Assembly: GCF_002218085.1 (NCBI RefSeq)
Contig: NZ_BDUC01000006.1
Coordinates: 310,001 to 374,000 of the forward strand
Source of the DNA: Tolypothrix sp. NIES-4075
GTDB taxonomy: Bacteria; Cyanobacteriota; Cyanobacteriia; Cyanobacteriales; Nostocaceae
Direction of reading: 5' to 3'
DNA: 64,000 nucleotides
The notes beneath the pieces were generated by a model. The model searched no databases. It saw only the letters and a program-made list of their open reading frames with translations, and was not told where the DNA came from. Shown piece after piece: positions 44,883-53,356 of this stretch (the first letter of the stretch is position 1; every line of letters begins with the position of its first letter). The translations under genes and the position numbers were made by a program.

Positions 44883-45314
44883 ATGAACAAATCATTTCTG
44901 CTAATTTTGGCTACCGCTTCACTACTGACTGGAACATTTGGGACATCTTCCTCTGCTGTAGCCTCAGAATTAGTGGCTACTCAAGCTTCATCAATAAATA
45001 CTGAGATTATAGCTTCGGCATCTACTTGCCCTAAGTATGCAGGAGGAGGAATATTAGAAGCCCAAATCGAAACACGTAATTTTTCTATTTATATTTGTAA
45101 AAGAAGTGGAAAGCTTTTTTATACAAGCACTTCCAAGCTTAATGGTAAAGGTATCCGTTCTCTTTCAGCCTACTCAGAAGAGGGAACAGGATATATTGCT
45201 AAGAATGGAAAATATGAATATGTTGTCAATGGTGTGAGCTTAGAGATTCTCAAAAATGGCAAAGTTTTACAAACAGATCCTGTGATTAAATATGTAAGAG
45301 GTAACTCAAATTAA
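44883..45314 (+). CDS. Small secreted hypothetical protein
   Basis: 143 residues with a signal peptide (MNKSFLLILATASLLTGTFG). The mature domain is beta-rich with two cysteines (TCPKYAGGG, YICKRSGKLFYTSTS). Unrecognised family, 20 bases upstream of the CRISPR array boundary. Confidence 0.65.
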   Translation: MNKSFLLILATASLLTGTFGTSSSAVASELVATQASSINTEIIASASTCPKYAGGGILEAQIETRNFSIYICKRSGKLFYTSTSKLNGKGIRSLSAYSEEGTGYIAKNGKYEYVVNGVSLEILKNGKVLQTDPVIKYVRGNSN

Positions 45315-45331
45315 TCATAGGTTTGGATGAA

Positions 45332-47311
45332 ATAGGTTGCATTTTACGGGGTATTTAGAAGTTGAAACCAATCTTTATGTAGGTGAACTAAAAATTCCTC
45401 GTTTCAATCCCCTTACGGGGTATTTAGAAGTTGAAACCATTCCAGTTATCATTAATATCGTGTAAAGATTGGTTTCAATCCCCTTACGGGGTATTTAGAA
45501 GTTGAAACTTAATCCTTGAGCAATTGCCTCAAGTTTAGTTTCGTTTCAATCCCCTTACGGGGTATTTAGAAGTTGAAACCTTACAGGTACTGCCTAGCAC
45601 AATCATTTTTCGTTTCAATCCCCTTACGGGGTATTTAGAAGTTGAAACTCTATCTTATTCGCACCCCTTGGCAACGCCAATCTAGGGTTTCAATCCCCTT
45701 ACGGGGTATTTAGAAGTTGAAACGCGAAAAGTATCGTCAAGTGGCTATTAATTGGGCTTCTGTTTCAATCCCCTTACGGGGTATTTAGAAGTTGAAACAA
45801 CTGCCTATATCCGGGCTGGGAAAAACAACTTCTTTGTTTCAATCCCCTTACGGGGTATTTAGAAGTTGAAACTTAGGTTCTACTGCACCTTTAACGCAGA
45901 TGATGTTTCAATCCCCTTACGGGGTATTTAGAAGTTGAAACTCAATTCATTTATTTGTTTCTTTAGTATTGTTATGTTTCAATCCCCTTACGGGGTATTT
46001 AGAAGTTGAAACATTACTAAAGTTATACCTAGATTTACAATGGATTCACGTTTCAATCCCCTTACGGGGTATTTAGAAGTTGAAACACTGTATTCACCAA
46101 TCAAAGAACTACTTAAAGTTTGTTTCAATCCCCTTACGGGGTATTTAGAAGTTGAAACTCTCTGGGGTGAATGTGGTTGTGTGTATGTCGTCCGGTTTCA
46201 ATCCCCTTACGGGGTATTTAGAAGTTGAAACGCTAGAGGTATGGGGAATGGGGGAATTTATAGGCAGTTTCAATCCCCTTACGGGGTATTTAGAAGTTGA
46301 AACGATGAGCCTGGTTTTGGATGGGTTTCTATTCCAGGTTTCAATCCCCTTACGGGGTATTTAGAAGTTGAAACGCAATAATCCCTGCGCTATTCGAGTG
46401 ATTGTTGAGGTTTCAATCCCCTTACGGGGTATTTAGAAGTTGAAACTTGTCCGTCCAGAATTCCAACTCATCGAAGTTACCGTTTCAATCCCCTTACGGG
46501 GTATTTAGAAGTTGAAACTCTACGATTTGAGCGAAAGTAAATGGTTGTCTGTTTCAATCCCCTTACGGGGTATTTAGAAGTTGAAACCTGATTTTCCCGT
46601 GTCTTACATCAAATTTTACTTAGGTTTCAATCCCCTTACGGGGTATTTAGAAGTTGAAACAAAAGGTTTCTTCTTTTCTAAGATAAATTATTTGTTTCAA
46701 TCCCCTTACGGGGTATTTAGAAGTTGAAACAAAAAGCAACGAGCGAAGGTCAGAGCAGAAGCAAGTTTCAATCCCCTTACGGGGTATTTAGAAGTTGAAA
46801 CGGTTCTAGCGAATTCTATTCTCATTTTCTGTCTTTTGTTTCAATCCCCTTACGGGGTATTTAGAAGTTGAAACTCAACGGTTTTCCTAGCCTGATCTCT
46901 AATTCTTTTGTTTCAATCCCCTTACGGGGTATTTAGAAGTTGAAACAGGTTAACAAAAAATTATAAGCATATTTTCTTGCCGTTTCAATCCCCTTACGGG
47001 GTATTTAGAAGTTGAAACCAAGAGTATCGAGTAGCAGAAGATGTGATGCCAGCGGTTTCAATCCCCTTACGGGGTATTTAGAAGTTGAAACACACCAAGC
47101 AACTACCATCTTAGTTGATATAAGAGATGTTTCAATCCCCTTACGGGGTATTTAGAAGTTGAAACATCCTCTTCTGTTTTTGTTGCTCCGTCATCTGTCA
47201 AAGGTTTCAATCCCCTTACGGGGTATTTAGAAGTTGAAACCAGTAGTTTTAAGGGTAATAAAGTCAAGCCTGGTGTTTCAATCCCCTTACGGGGTATTTA
47301 GAAGTTGAAAC
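45332..47311 (-). CRISPR. CRISPR array, 27 intact repeats plus one degenerate
   Basis: The 37-bp repeat starts at 45401 and recurs to 47275-47311 without visible mismatch; spacers are 32-38 bp. A degenerate repeat at 45332-45368 keeps only its right 25 bases, the usual sign of the leader-distal end. Read on the minus strand the repeat ends in ATTGAAAC, the common crRNA 5' handle. Both clues put the leader to the right and transcription leftward. The repeat itself is nearly palindromic (GTTTCAA...TTGAAAC with CCCC-TTA-CGGGG). No cas gene lies in the window, so subtype is not assigned. Confidence 0.97.
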
Positions 47312-47540
47312 CGCAGCCTTCTGAAACCCTATCTGTATTTGGTTTTCAAGGTGCTGTAGCGCGGATAAACTAATCTTAGCAGAAAAAGTAGTCGTTTGCC
47401 TAGATTCAAATGCCTGAAACCCTTGCCAGACAAGGTGCGCGGATGTGTAAAATAGTTTTATTACTCTAAAGTCTTGCCTATAAAGGAATTCAGCCATTTT
47501 TTTACCTGCACTATTCTCAACACCTACCCATCCGCGCACA
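47312..47540 (-). promoter_or_regulatory. Putative CRISPR leader
   Basis: Non-coding flank with internal repeats CAAGGTGCGCGGA (47431-47443) and CAAGGTGCTGTAGCGCGGA (47347-47365), and TGAAACCCT occurring twice. Repeated motifs beside the intact-repeat end suit a leader on the minus strand. An ORF in this stretch (47264-47539) overlaps the array and is not supported. Confidence 0.6.
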
Positions 47541-47578
47541 CAACAAAGTATTTGTCTCAGTTGACACTCCCCGCACTT

Positions 47579-47737
47579 TTAGGGCGGGGATTCTACATTC
47601 AACGACTTGCCGTTAGACGACAGGCTTGCGCCAACCGCCCAAGAGGGTAAATCTCCTGTAGCGTAAGTTCCCGTATGCCCTACGGTACTGAGTCCTAGTC
47701 TCAAAATGTTGATAGCTGCATTAGTGTCTCTGTCCTG
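47579..47737 (-). pseudogene. Outer tnpB, C-terminal fragment
   Basis: In frame with the N-terminal part at 49625-50707. It reads QDRDTNAAINILRLGLSTVG and ends SNGKSLNVESPP-stop at 47579. It carries the third RuvC acidic residue (DRD) that the N-terminal part lacks. A hairpin CCCCGC...GCGGGG at the stop suits the right end of an IS200/IS605-type element. Confidence 0.85.
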
Positions 47738-47817
47738 CTATATAAATCCTAGACTTGTCTAGACATTTACTTCTTACTTCACGGGGAGCATGGGAGCGGT
47801 TATCCCTCAGTAAGCTT

Positions 47818-48894
47818 TCACGCTTTAGCCAAACGTGATAAATTGATTGCTGCGTTTAAATCCCTGTCCATCGAGTACCCACAACTTCCACAGTTGTAGG
47901 TTCTTTCTTTAAGTGGCATATCTTGAATATGTCCACAATTGGAACAAGTTTTACTTGATGGAAACCAACGGTCAGCGATGACTATTTCGCAGCCAAACTT
48001 TTTAGCTTTATATTCCAACTGCCGTTTGAATTCATGAAATCCACAATCAGCAATCACTTGCGCCAATTTGTGGTTAGATAGCATCCCAGAAACGTTCAAA
48101 TCTTCTACTACTATTTTTGCGTGGTTTTTGCATAAGAAAGTAGTGACTTGGTGAAGAGTATTTTTCCTAAGATTGGTTACCCTAGCATGATGTCTTGCAA
48201 GTTGTATTTTGGTTTTGTTTCTATTATTAGAACCTTTCGTTTTTCTAGCAAACTTTCGTGATAGTCTACGAAGCTTTGCTAGATGGGTTTTGTAATGCTT
48301 GGGGTTAGGAAACACTACCCCCGTAGAAAATGTAGCTAATTCTTTAACTCCCAAATCAACGCCTACAACATCATGCTGTTTGGTGGTTGGTTCATGTGTT
48401 TGTTCGTAAGCGAAAGAAATAAACCAGCTATCAGCAGTTCTTGAAATGGTGATTGATTTGCAAGTAGTGTGTGGCAAACCTTCGTAAGTTCTTACCCATC
48501 CAATCGTAGGCATTTTGATTGATTTTCCACCTACTGGAATGGGCTTTCCACTTGCATCAATAGTGAAAGAATCATGATGTCCTTTCTTTTTAAAGTTAGG
48601 ATAGCCACCTTTACCCGAAAAGAATCTGGAGAAAGCGTCACCTAAATTATCGAAAGCATATTGAGTTATTTTCTGACAAATACCTTTCTCTTTAATCCAC
48701 TCAAACTCAGGTTTGATGTGGTTGTTAAAAAACTTTTTGAGGATGTATTTGTTTGGCTTTAGTCCATCTTTATAAAAATTATTCCAAGTAGCAAGACCCC
48801 AGTTGTAAGTAAATCTAGCAATACCTGCATGTTTACTCATAATCGTTTCTTGAGTTCTACTCAGTTTTAACTTTGTTTTGATGGATAAAAGCAT
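47818..48894 (-). CDS. tnpB: TnpB RNA-guided nuclease of IS607 element
   Basis: 358 residues. RuvC acidic residues are at D180 (VVGVDLGVKEL), E264 (IVVEDLNVSG) and DRDLNAAIN at about 343-351. The zinc ribbon CSNCGHIQ...CGSCGYS lies between. ATG 48894 follows the tnpA stop by nine bases. The guide (omega) RNA would be expected to overlap its 3' end and the element end (47738-47818). In the family it cleaves donor sites and helps retain the element. It looks full-length. Confidence 0.92.
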   Translation of the reverse strand: MLLSIKTKLKLSRTQETIMSKHAGIARFTYNWGLATWNNFYKDGLKPNKYILKKFFNNHIKPEFEWIKEKGICQKITQYAFDNLGDAFSRFFSGKGGYPNFKKKGHHDSFTIDASGKPIPVGGKSIKMPTIGWVRTYEGLPHTTCKSITISRTADSWFISFAYEQTHEPTTKQHDVVGVDLGVKELATFSTGVVFPNPKHYKTHLAKLRRLSRKFARKTKGSNNRNKTKIQLARHHARVTNLRKNTLHQVTTFLCKNHAKIVVEDLNVSGMLSNHKLAQVIADCGFHEFKRQLEYKAKKFGCEIVIADRWFPSSKTCSNCGHIQDMPLKERTYNCGSCGYSMDRDLNAAINLSRLAKA

Positions 48895-48903
48895 TGTTTG
48901 ACA

Positions 48904-49554
48904 TCAACACGCTCGTTCTTCACCTTCCAATTCTATTTGCTCATGTCTAGGGTTGTCAATAGTCTCTTGAAGTTTATTTTTTAAATCGATAGAATAAGAA
49001 CGCAGTCCATATAACCTGCAAGAAAAACAGTGTATGATAGCCATCAAATCTTCAACTAATTCTTGTTGCGGTGACAAAGATTCTTGGTTGGCTACAATAA
49101 TTTCACAACCGTAAGATGTGGCTAGCTCTTCTACAAAATCAAACGCGAATCTGCAAAGTCTATCCTTATGTGCAACAACCAAGGTTTTGATTTCACCTTT
49201 AATAATAGAAAACACAATACTTAAAAACTTTTTGCGCTTAAAGTTTAGTCCTCCCCCAATTTCTTTTATGCATTCATCGATAGATAGCCCTTTGGTGGTA
49301 CAAAAAATTTCCATAGCCTTGATTTGATTTGATAACTCAGGCTTTTGGTTATTTGAAGACACACGACAATATACAACCACTTTCTTTTTTGCTTCTAGAG
49401 GCTGTAGACCTTGAGCTATTCTTAAATCATCATCAGTGTAATAACGGTAATTAGAAACTGTTCTTTTTGCAGGGAGTTTCCCAGAAGTATCCCACCGTTG
49501 CAGTGTTTTAACTGTTACACCTAATTTTTTCGCAAACTCGTGCGGCTTGTACAT
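48904..49554 (-). CDS. tnpA: IS607-family serine recombinase (transposase TnpA)
   Basis: 216 residues. MerR-like helix-turn-helix first (MYKPHEFAKKLGVTVKTLQRW) and then a small serine recombinase domain: VVVYCRVSSNNQKPELSNQI (catalytic Ser), GGGLNFKRKKFLSIV and VVAHKDRLCRFAFDF. It catalyses excision and integration via phosphoserine. Start codon overlaps the outer tnpB remnant reading. Confidence 0.92.
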   Translation of the reverse strand: MYKPHEFAKKLGVTVKTLQRWDTSGKLPAKRTVSNYRYYTDDDLRIAQGLQPLEAKKKVVVYCRVSSNNQKPELSNQIKAMEIFCTTKGLSIDECIKEIGGGLNFKRKKFLSIVFSIIKGEIKTLVVAHKDRLCRFAFDFVEELATSYGCEIIVANQESLSPQQELVEDLMAIIHCFSCRLYGLRSYSIDLKNKLQETIDNPRHEQIELEGEERAC

Positions 49555-49624
49555 CAGTTTGATGTCTATACTTCAACCTTATTGTACATTTTTGTCTATA
49601 TTTTCTCCATCCAAGGACGAACTC

Positions 49625-50707
49625 CACATATCCGCAATGAGGGCAAACATGAGTCCTAGTAGACAGAGATTTTTTCACTTTCTCACCACAGTTAGAGCAA
49701 TTTTGACTCGTATTGTGGGGAGGAACTGCAACAGTTACCTTCCCGTATTTGTGACCAAAATATTCTAACCAACTGCGGAAAGTGTACCAACCAGCGTCCG
49801 TAATTGATTTCGCTAGATGTCGATTTCTCACCAGCCCTTTGACATTTAAATCTTCATAGGCTACCAAATCGTTAGATTGGATGACGGAGTATGCCAGTCT
49901 CTTGCAATACTCTTTTCGTTGCCTACTTACCCTTAAATGTTTCCGAGCATATCTATTTCTAGCTTTGTGGTAATTGTTAGATTGTCGTTGTTTTGCTTTC
50001 TTCTTATCTAGGCTGAACTTTTTAGATTTTTGGCGATTTGCACGGTTTAGCCGTTTCTCTGATTTGCGATAAAACTGGGGTGATGGTTCTACATTGCCTT
50101 TATTGTCGGCAATGAAATACTTTAGTCCTAAGTCAAGACCCACTACTTGATTTGTGGGTTGGGTTTCTACTTTGACATTAATATCAATTGCAAATTGAGC
50201 ATAGTAACCGTCAGCACGACGTACCAAGCGGACACGCTTTATTTGCTTAATGTCGTAGTAGTTTAGGTCATAGGTTCCCTTGAGTTTCAGGGTTCCAATG
50301 CCTTTTTTGTCTGAAAATGTTATGGCAATTCTTGTATTAGAAAGCTTCCACCCAGTTGATTTGTATTCAACTGAACGGCAGTTTTTCTTAAACTTAGGAA
50401 ACCCTTTCTTGCCTTTGACTTTGCGTTTGCAATTGTCGTAAAACCGAGCTATTGCCGACCATGAACGTTCAGCAGCCGATTGTCTAGCCATTGAATTGAG
50501 TTGGAAAGCATTGGGAAACTCACTAGCCAATACAGCGCAGTATTTATTTAGCGCGTACTTGTCTACCGAGTAATCTTTATTATCCATCCAGTATCGCAAG
50601 CATTTGTTTTGAATAAATTGACTAGTACGAATAGCCTCATCTATCGCCTGATATTGCTGTTGCTTTCCCTTGACTTTGAACTCGTAGACAATCATGGTAT
50701 CGACCAA
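49625..50707 (-). pseudogene. Outer tnpB, N-terminal part, interrupted by IS607
   Basis: 361 native residues (MVDTMIVYEFKVKGKQQQYQ... to CPHCGYV); reading runs on to 49508 through IS607 sequence, giving an unrelated tail. D in VVGLDLGLKYF and E in LVAYEDLNVKGL are present, and the zinc ribbon CSNCGEKV...CPHCGY is complete. The third acidic motif is on the other side of the IS607, so the protein should be inactive. Rejoined, the gene would encode about 413 residues. It may share an IS200/IS605 element whose TnpA is not present. Confidence 0.88.
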
Positions 50708-50736
50708 TTAACCACATACTTATGCTACCACAAAAT

Positions 50737-51963
50737 TCATAAAGCCGTTGTAGAACGACGGGGTTTTAAACCCAAATTTTCGATAAAATCAAACAAACGA
50801 TGTGCCATTTCTAATTTAGAACAAGGTTCAATTACCATTTGCCGACCTCGATTATCTAAAAATATCGCTTTATTATTATCGCTGCCAAAACCACTATCCG
50901 GCTCATCTATAGGATTAGCAACGATCGCATCTAATTTCTTTCTCTGCAATTTCTCTAAAGCTGGCTTGACAATATCGCCATTTTGTGCAGCGAATCCAAT
51001 TATTTTTTGATGTGGTTGTTTTTGGCGTGCTAATTGAGCAACTATATCAGGTACTGGTTCTAAAGGTAAGGCTTCGGGAAGCGATCGCTTGGGCAATTTC
51101 TCTAAACTATAATCTCGCGGCTTTACATCTGCAACCGCTGCCGACATGATAATTACATCAGCATTCGGTAAATATTCGAGCATTACCTGCTGCATTTCCA
51201 GAGCGCTAACCACGGAAATTGCTTGCACACCCAAAGGTGCATTCCAACTAGCTAACCCATGTACTAATGTCACATTTGCGCCTCGGTGGAGTGCTGCTTG
51301 CGCTAAAGCTAACCCCATTTTACCTGTGGAGGGATTGCCAATAAACCGCACTGGGTCGAGATGTTCTCGCGTTCCTCCAGCACTTATCAACACTCGCTTA
51401 CCAACTAAATCTCGTTTGCCTGCGGTGTGTAACAGTGATTGAATATAAGCGACAATTTCCGGGGGTTCTGCTATTCTGCCGGCACCGACGCGATCGCACG
51501 CTAACAGCCCGGATGCTGTATTCATACCATGATATCGGCTATCTATCAATAATTCGCACCAATTTCGTTGCACCGTCAGTTGTTCCCACATCTCGGTATT
51601 CATTGCCGGTGCCAGCAATACTGGACAAGTAGAAGCTAAAACGGTGTTGGTGAGCAAATTGTCAGCCATACCGTGAGCTAATTTTGCTAATGTATTAGCT
51701 GTTAAAGGGGCAATGACAAACAAATCTGCCCATTCACCCAACTCTATATGTAACGGACGCGAGTATTTGGCTTGCCAAAAATCCTCATCTGTGTATGCTT
51801 TATGGCGAGATAAAGTAGCTAAAGTTAGAGGTGTAATAAATTCTCGCGCTGTTGATGTGACAATCACCCGCACTTCCACCCCACTTTTAAACAGCGTGGA
51901 AATAAGTTCACAAACTTTATAGGCAGCGATACCACCACCTACACCAACTAAAACCCGCTTCAT
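50737..51963 (-). CDS. coaBC: CoaBC: phosphopantothenoylcysteine decarboxylase / phosphopantothenate-cysteine ligase
   Basis: 408 residues from ATG 51963 (an ATG six codons upstream is possible). It carries two steps of coenzyme A synthesis. The N-terminal FMN-dependent decarboxylase has MKRVLVGVGGGIAAYKV, catalytic LHIELGEWADLFVIAPLTAN, PVLLAPAMNTEMW and GLLACDRVGAGR. The C-terminal ligase follows from KRVLISAGGTREHLDPVRFI to VVANPIDEPDSGFGSDNN. The start lies beside a GGTAATGGG short repeat array. The 3' end abuts the outer tnpB element. Confidence 0.95.
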   Translation of the reverse strand: MKRVLVGVGGGIAAYKVCELISTLFKSGVEVRVIVTSTAREFITPLTLATLSRHKAYTDEDFWQAKYSRPLHIELGEWADLFVIAPLTANTLAKLAHGMADNLLTNTVLASTCPVLLAPAMNTEMWEQLTVQRNWCELLIDSRYHGMNTASGLLACDRVGAGRIAEPPEIVAYIQSLLHTAGKRDLVGKRVLISAGGTREHLDPVRFIGNPSTGKMGLALAQAALHRGANVTLVHGLASWNAPLGVQAISVVSALEMQQVMLEYLPNADVIIMSAAVADVKPRDYSLEKLPKRSLPEALPLEPVPDIVAQLARQKQPHQKIIGFAAQNGDIVKPALEKLQRKKLDAIVANPIDEPDSGFGSDNNKAIFLDNRGRQMVIEPCSKLEMAHRLFDFIENLGLKPRRSTTAL

Positions 51964-51984
51964 CGATTTTGGATTTGGCATTGG

Positions 51985-52120
51985 TACTTGGTAGGTAATT
52001 GGTAGTGGGTAATGGGTAATAGGTAATGGGTAATAGGTAATTGGTAGTTGGGCATTGGGAATTGGGAATTATTCTTCCTTATTACCCATTACTTATTCTC
52101 CATTACCCATTACCTATTTT
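51985..52120. repeat. GGTAATGGG/GGTAATTGG short tandem repeats with inverted half
   Basis: Heptamer-like units run 51985-52070 and CCCATTACC complements follow to about 52118, so a hairpin is possible. It lies between coaBC and the DUF2555 gene. Confidence 0.8.
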
Positions 52121-52127
52121 CAAATCC

Positions 52128-52340
52128 TTACGCTTCGTCGTAGGGTTCTAAATCTAAAAGGTGGATATAGGGTTCAACTAATTCTGGACGCGCAAATGCG
52201 ATCGCTCGCAGCAGATGCCAATCATTCAAACCCTCAAAAGCATTGCTGTAATTATCTTGATCCAAGCGTGTTGCCAACTCTTCCACCTCTTGTGCAGTTA
52301 TCACAGCAATATCTTTTCTAGAAATGCTTAGAGTTTTCAT
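52128..52340 (-). CDS. DUF2555 small cyanobacterial protein
   Basis: 70 residues from ATG 52340 (MKTLSISRKDIAVITAQEVE). Acidic and helical, with LATRLDQDNYSNAFEGLNDW and LVEPYIHLLDLEPYDEA. This resembles the DUF2555 family found almost only in cyanobacteria, function unknown. The longer reading to 52427 is not conserved-looking. Confidence 0.8.
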   Translation of the reverse strand: MKTLSISRKDIAVITAQEVEELATRLDQDNYSNAFEGLNDWHLLRAIAFARPELVEPYIHLLDLEPYDEA

Positions 52341-52515
52341 TATGTTTGCCCCTCCCTTATGCAGCATTCGCCATAGCGCATGAATTGAGTTGCGTGCTGA
52401 CGCAGCCACCCAATATATCTTACTCATTCGGGGGCGTTGATTTCATGAAATTTTTCCGGATTTTTAGCTGAATTTGTAAAAAGTTTACACTATAACAAAA
52501 TAATGTCTAGAGATT

Positions 52516-53136
52516 CTACAGATTCACCACGAAATTTCGTACTATCTCTAACATTTCTGGACGAATTTCATGCCCCATATCAAATTCATGATATTCTACG
52601 GCAACTTTTAAAGACTCTAAAGTTTCCTTTGCTCTGAGCGCAGCTTGCAATGGCACGACGGTATCTTGTCTACCATGCGTAATTAAAACCGGTGGTAGAG
52701 ACGCGAAATTTCGTGTCTCTACATTGGTTCCTGCACCAGGATGCAAATACCCACTCATACAAATTAAACCTGCAAGGGGCAAAGTTAATCCCACATCCAA
52801 AGTCATCGCACCACCTTGAGAAAATCCACTCAAAATTGTTCGCGATAATGGTACTCCAGTACTACTTTCTAAAGATTGCAGCCAATCTATGAGAATTTGC
52901 CGGCTTTCCGCCAAACCCTGATACATATTTTCCATTCTCAAGTCGTACCACGCTCTACCAAAAGAGGAATTGGGAAAAGGAAAAGGTGCATTCGGAAAAA
53001 TGAACTGATAAGAAGGCAAATTAAAAAAGGGTGATAAAGACGCTAAATCGTCCGCATTTGCACCCCAACCGTGCAAAGTGACAATTAAGCCTTTAGGTAC
53101 TTGCCCCATTTTTGGCAAAAAGGTGATAAATTCCAC
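52516..53136 (-). CDS. Alpha/beta hydrolase (phospholipase/carboxylesterase type) with in-frame palindrome
   Basis: 206 residues. Oxyanion loop LHGWGANADDL, nucleophile elbow LSGFSQGGAM, Asp in GRQDTVVPLQ and His in DMGHEIRPEM are present, so it is probably active. The stretch NVETRNFASLPPV between the nucleophile region and the Asp loop is encoded by the palindrome at 52695-52722, an insert not expected in the family. Related to cyanobacterial esterases of the YpfH/carboxylesterase group. Confidence 0.85.
   Translation of the reverse strand: MEFITFLPKMGQVPKGLIVTLHGWGANADDLASLSPFFNLPSYQFIFPNAPFPFPNSSFGRAWYDLRMENMYQGLAESRQILIDWLQSLESSTGVPLSRTILSGFSQGGAMTLDVGLTLPLAGLICMSGYLHPGAGTNVETRNFASLPPVLITHGRQDTVVPLQAALRAKETLESLKVAVEYHEFDMGHEIRPEMLEIVRNFVVNL
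52695..52722. repeat. GTAGAGACGCG palindrome inside the hydrolase gene
   Basis: GTAGAGACGCGAA/TTTCGTGTCTCTAC is a 28-base near-perfect palindrome with one G-T pair. It matches the palindromes at 18325, 54926 and 59829 but here lies in coding sequence without breaking the frame. Confidence 0.85.
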
Positions 53137-53189
53137 TTCTTCGGATATTTTCTCCAGCGATTAAACTCTCTTTATAGATATTACTTCTT

Positions 53190-53300
53190 TTGGGAATAGG
53201 TAATTGGTAATTGGGAACGTGAGAATTGGAAAAAGGTAATTGGGAACGTGAGAATTGGTAACGCATTTTTTCCCATTCCCCATTCCCCATTTCCCATTTT
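53190..53300. repeat. GGTAATTGG/CCCATTCCC short repeats upstream of purH
   Basis: GGGAACGTGAGAATTGG occurs twice near 53214-53262, followed by CCCCATTCCCC units up to 53300. It lies in the purH promoter region. Confidence 0.65.
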
Positions 53301-53356
53301 CATGCCTTTCTTCGGTAAAATAAGGTGCATCAAATTACAAAGAAAACTGGGGAATT

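Larger units (their letters stand above)
47738..49624 (-). mobile_element. IS607-family insertion sequence nested in tnpB
   Basis: An approximately 1.9-kb element with a serine-recombinase tnpA and a tnpB, both intact, on the minus strand. Boundaries are inferred by restoring the outer TnpB frame: GTG codon at 49625-49627 joined to CAG at 47735-47737. No terminal inverted repeats or target duplication were seen, as expected for IS607. Exact ends could shift by a few bases. Confidence 0.8.

Noticed and set aside
45332..47311. Rightward (plus-strand) transcription of the array with leader at 45.3 kb
   Set aside because: The degenerate repeat is on the left and the minus-strand repeat ends in ATTGAAAC; the left flank is a coding gene end with only ~17 bases of spacer.
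45970..47539. ORFs within the CRISPR array and leader
   Set aside because: They consist of translated repeats (FNPLTGYLEVET) or extend from the array into the leader; no ribosome-binding site.
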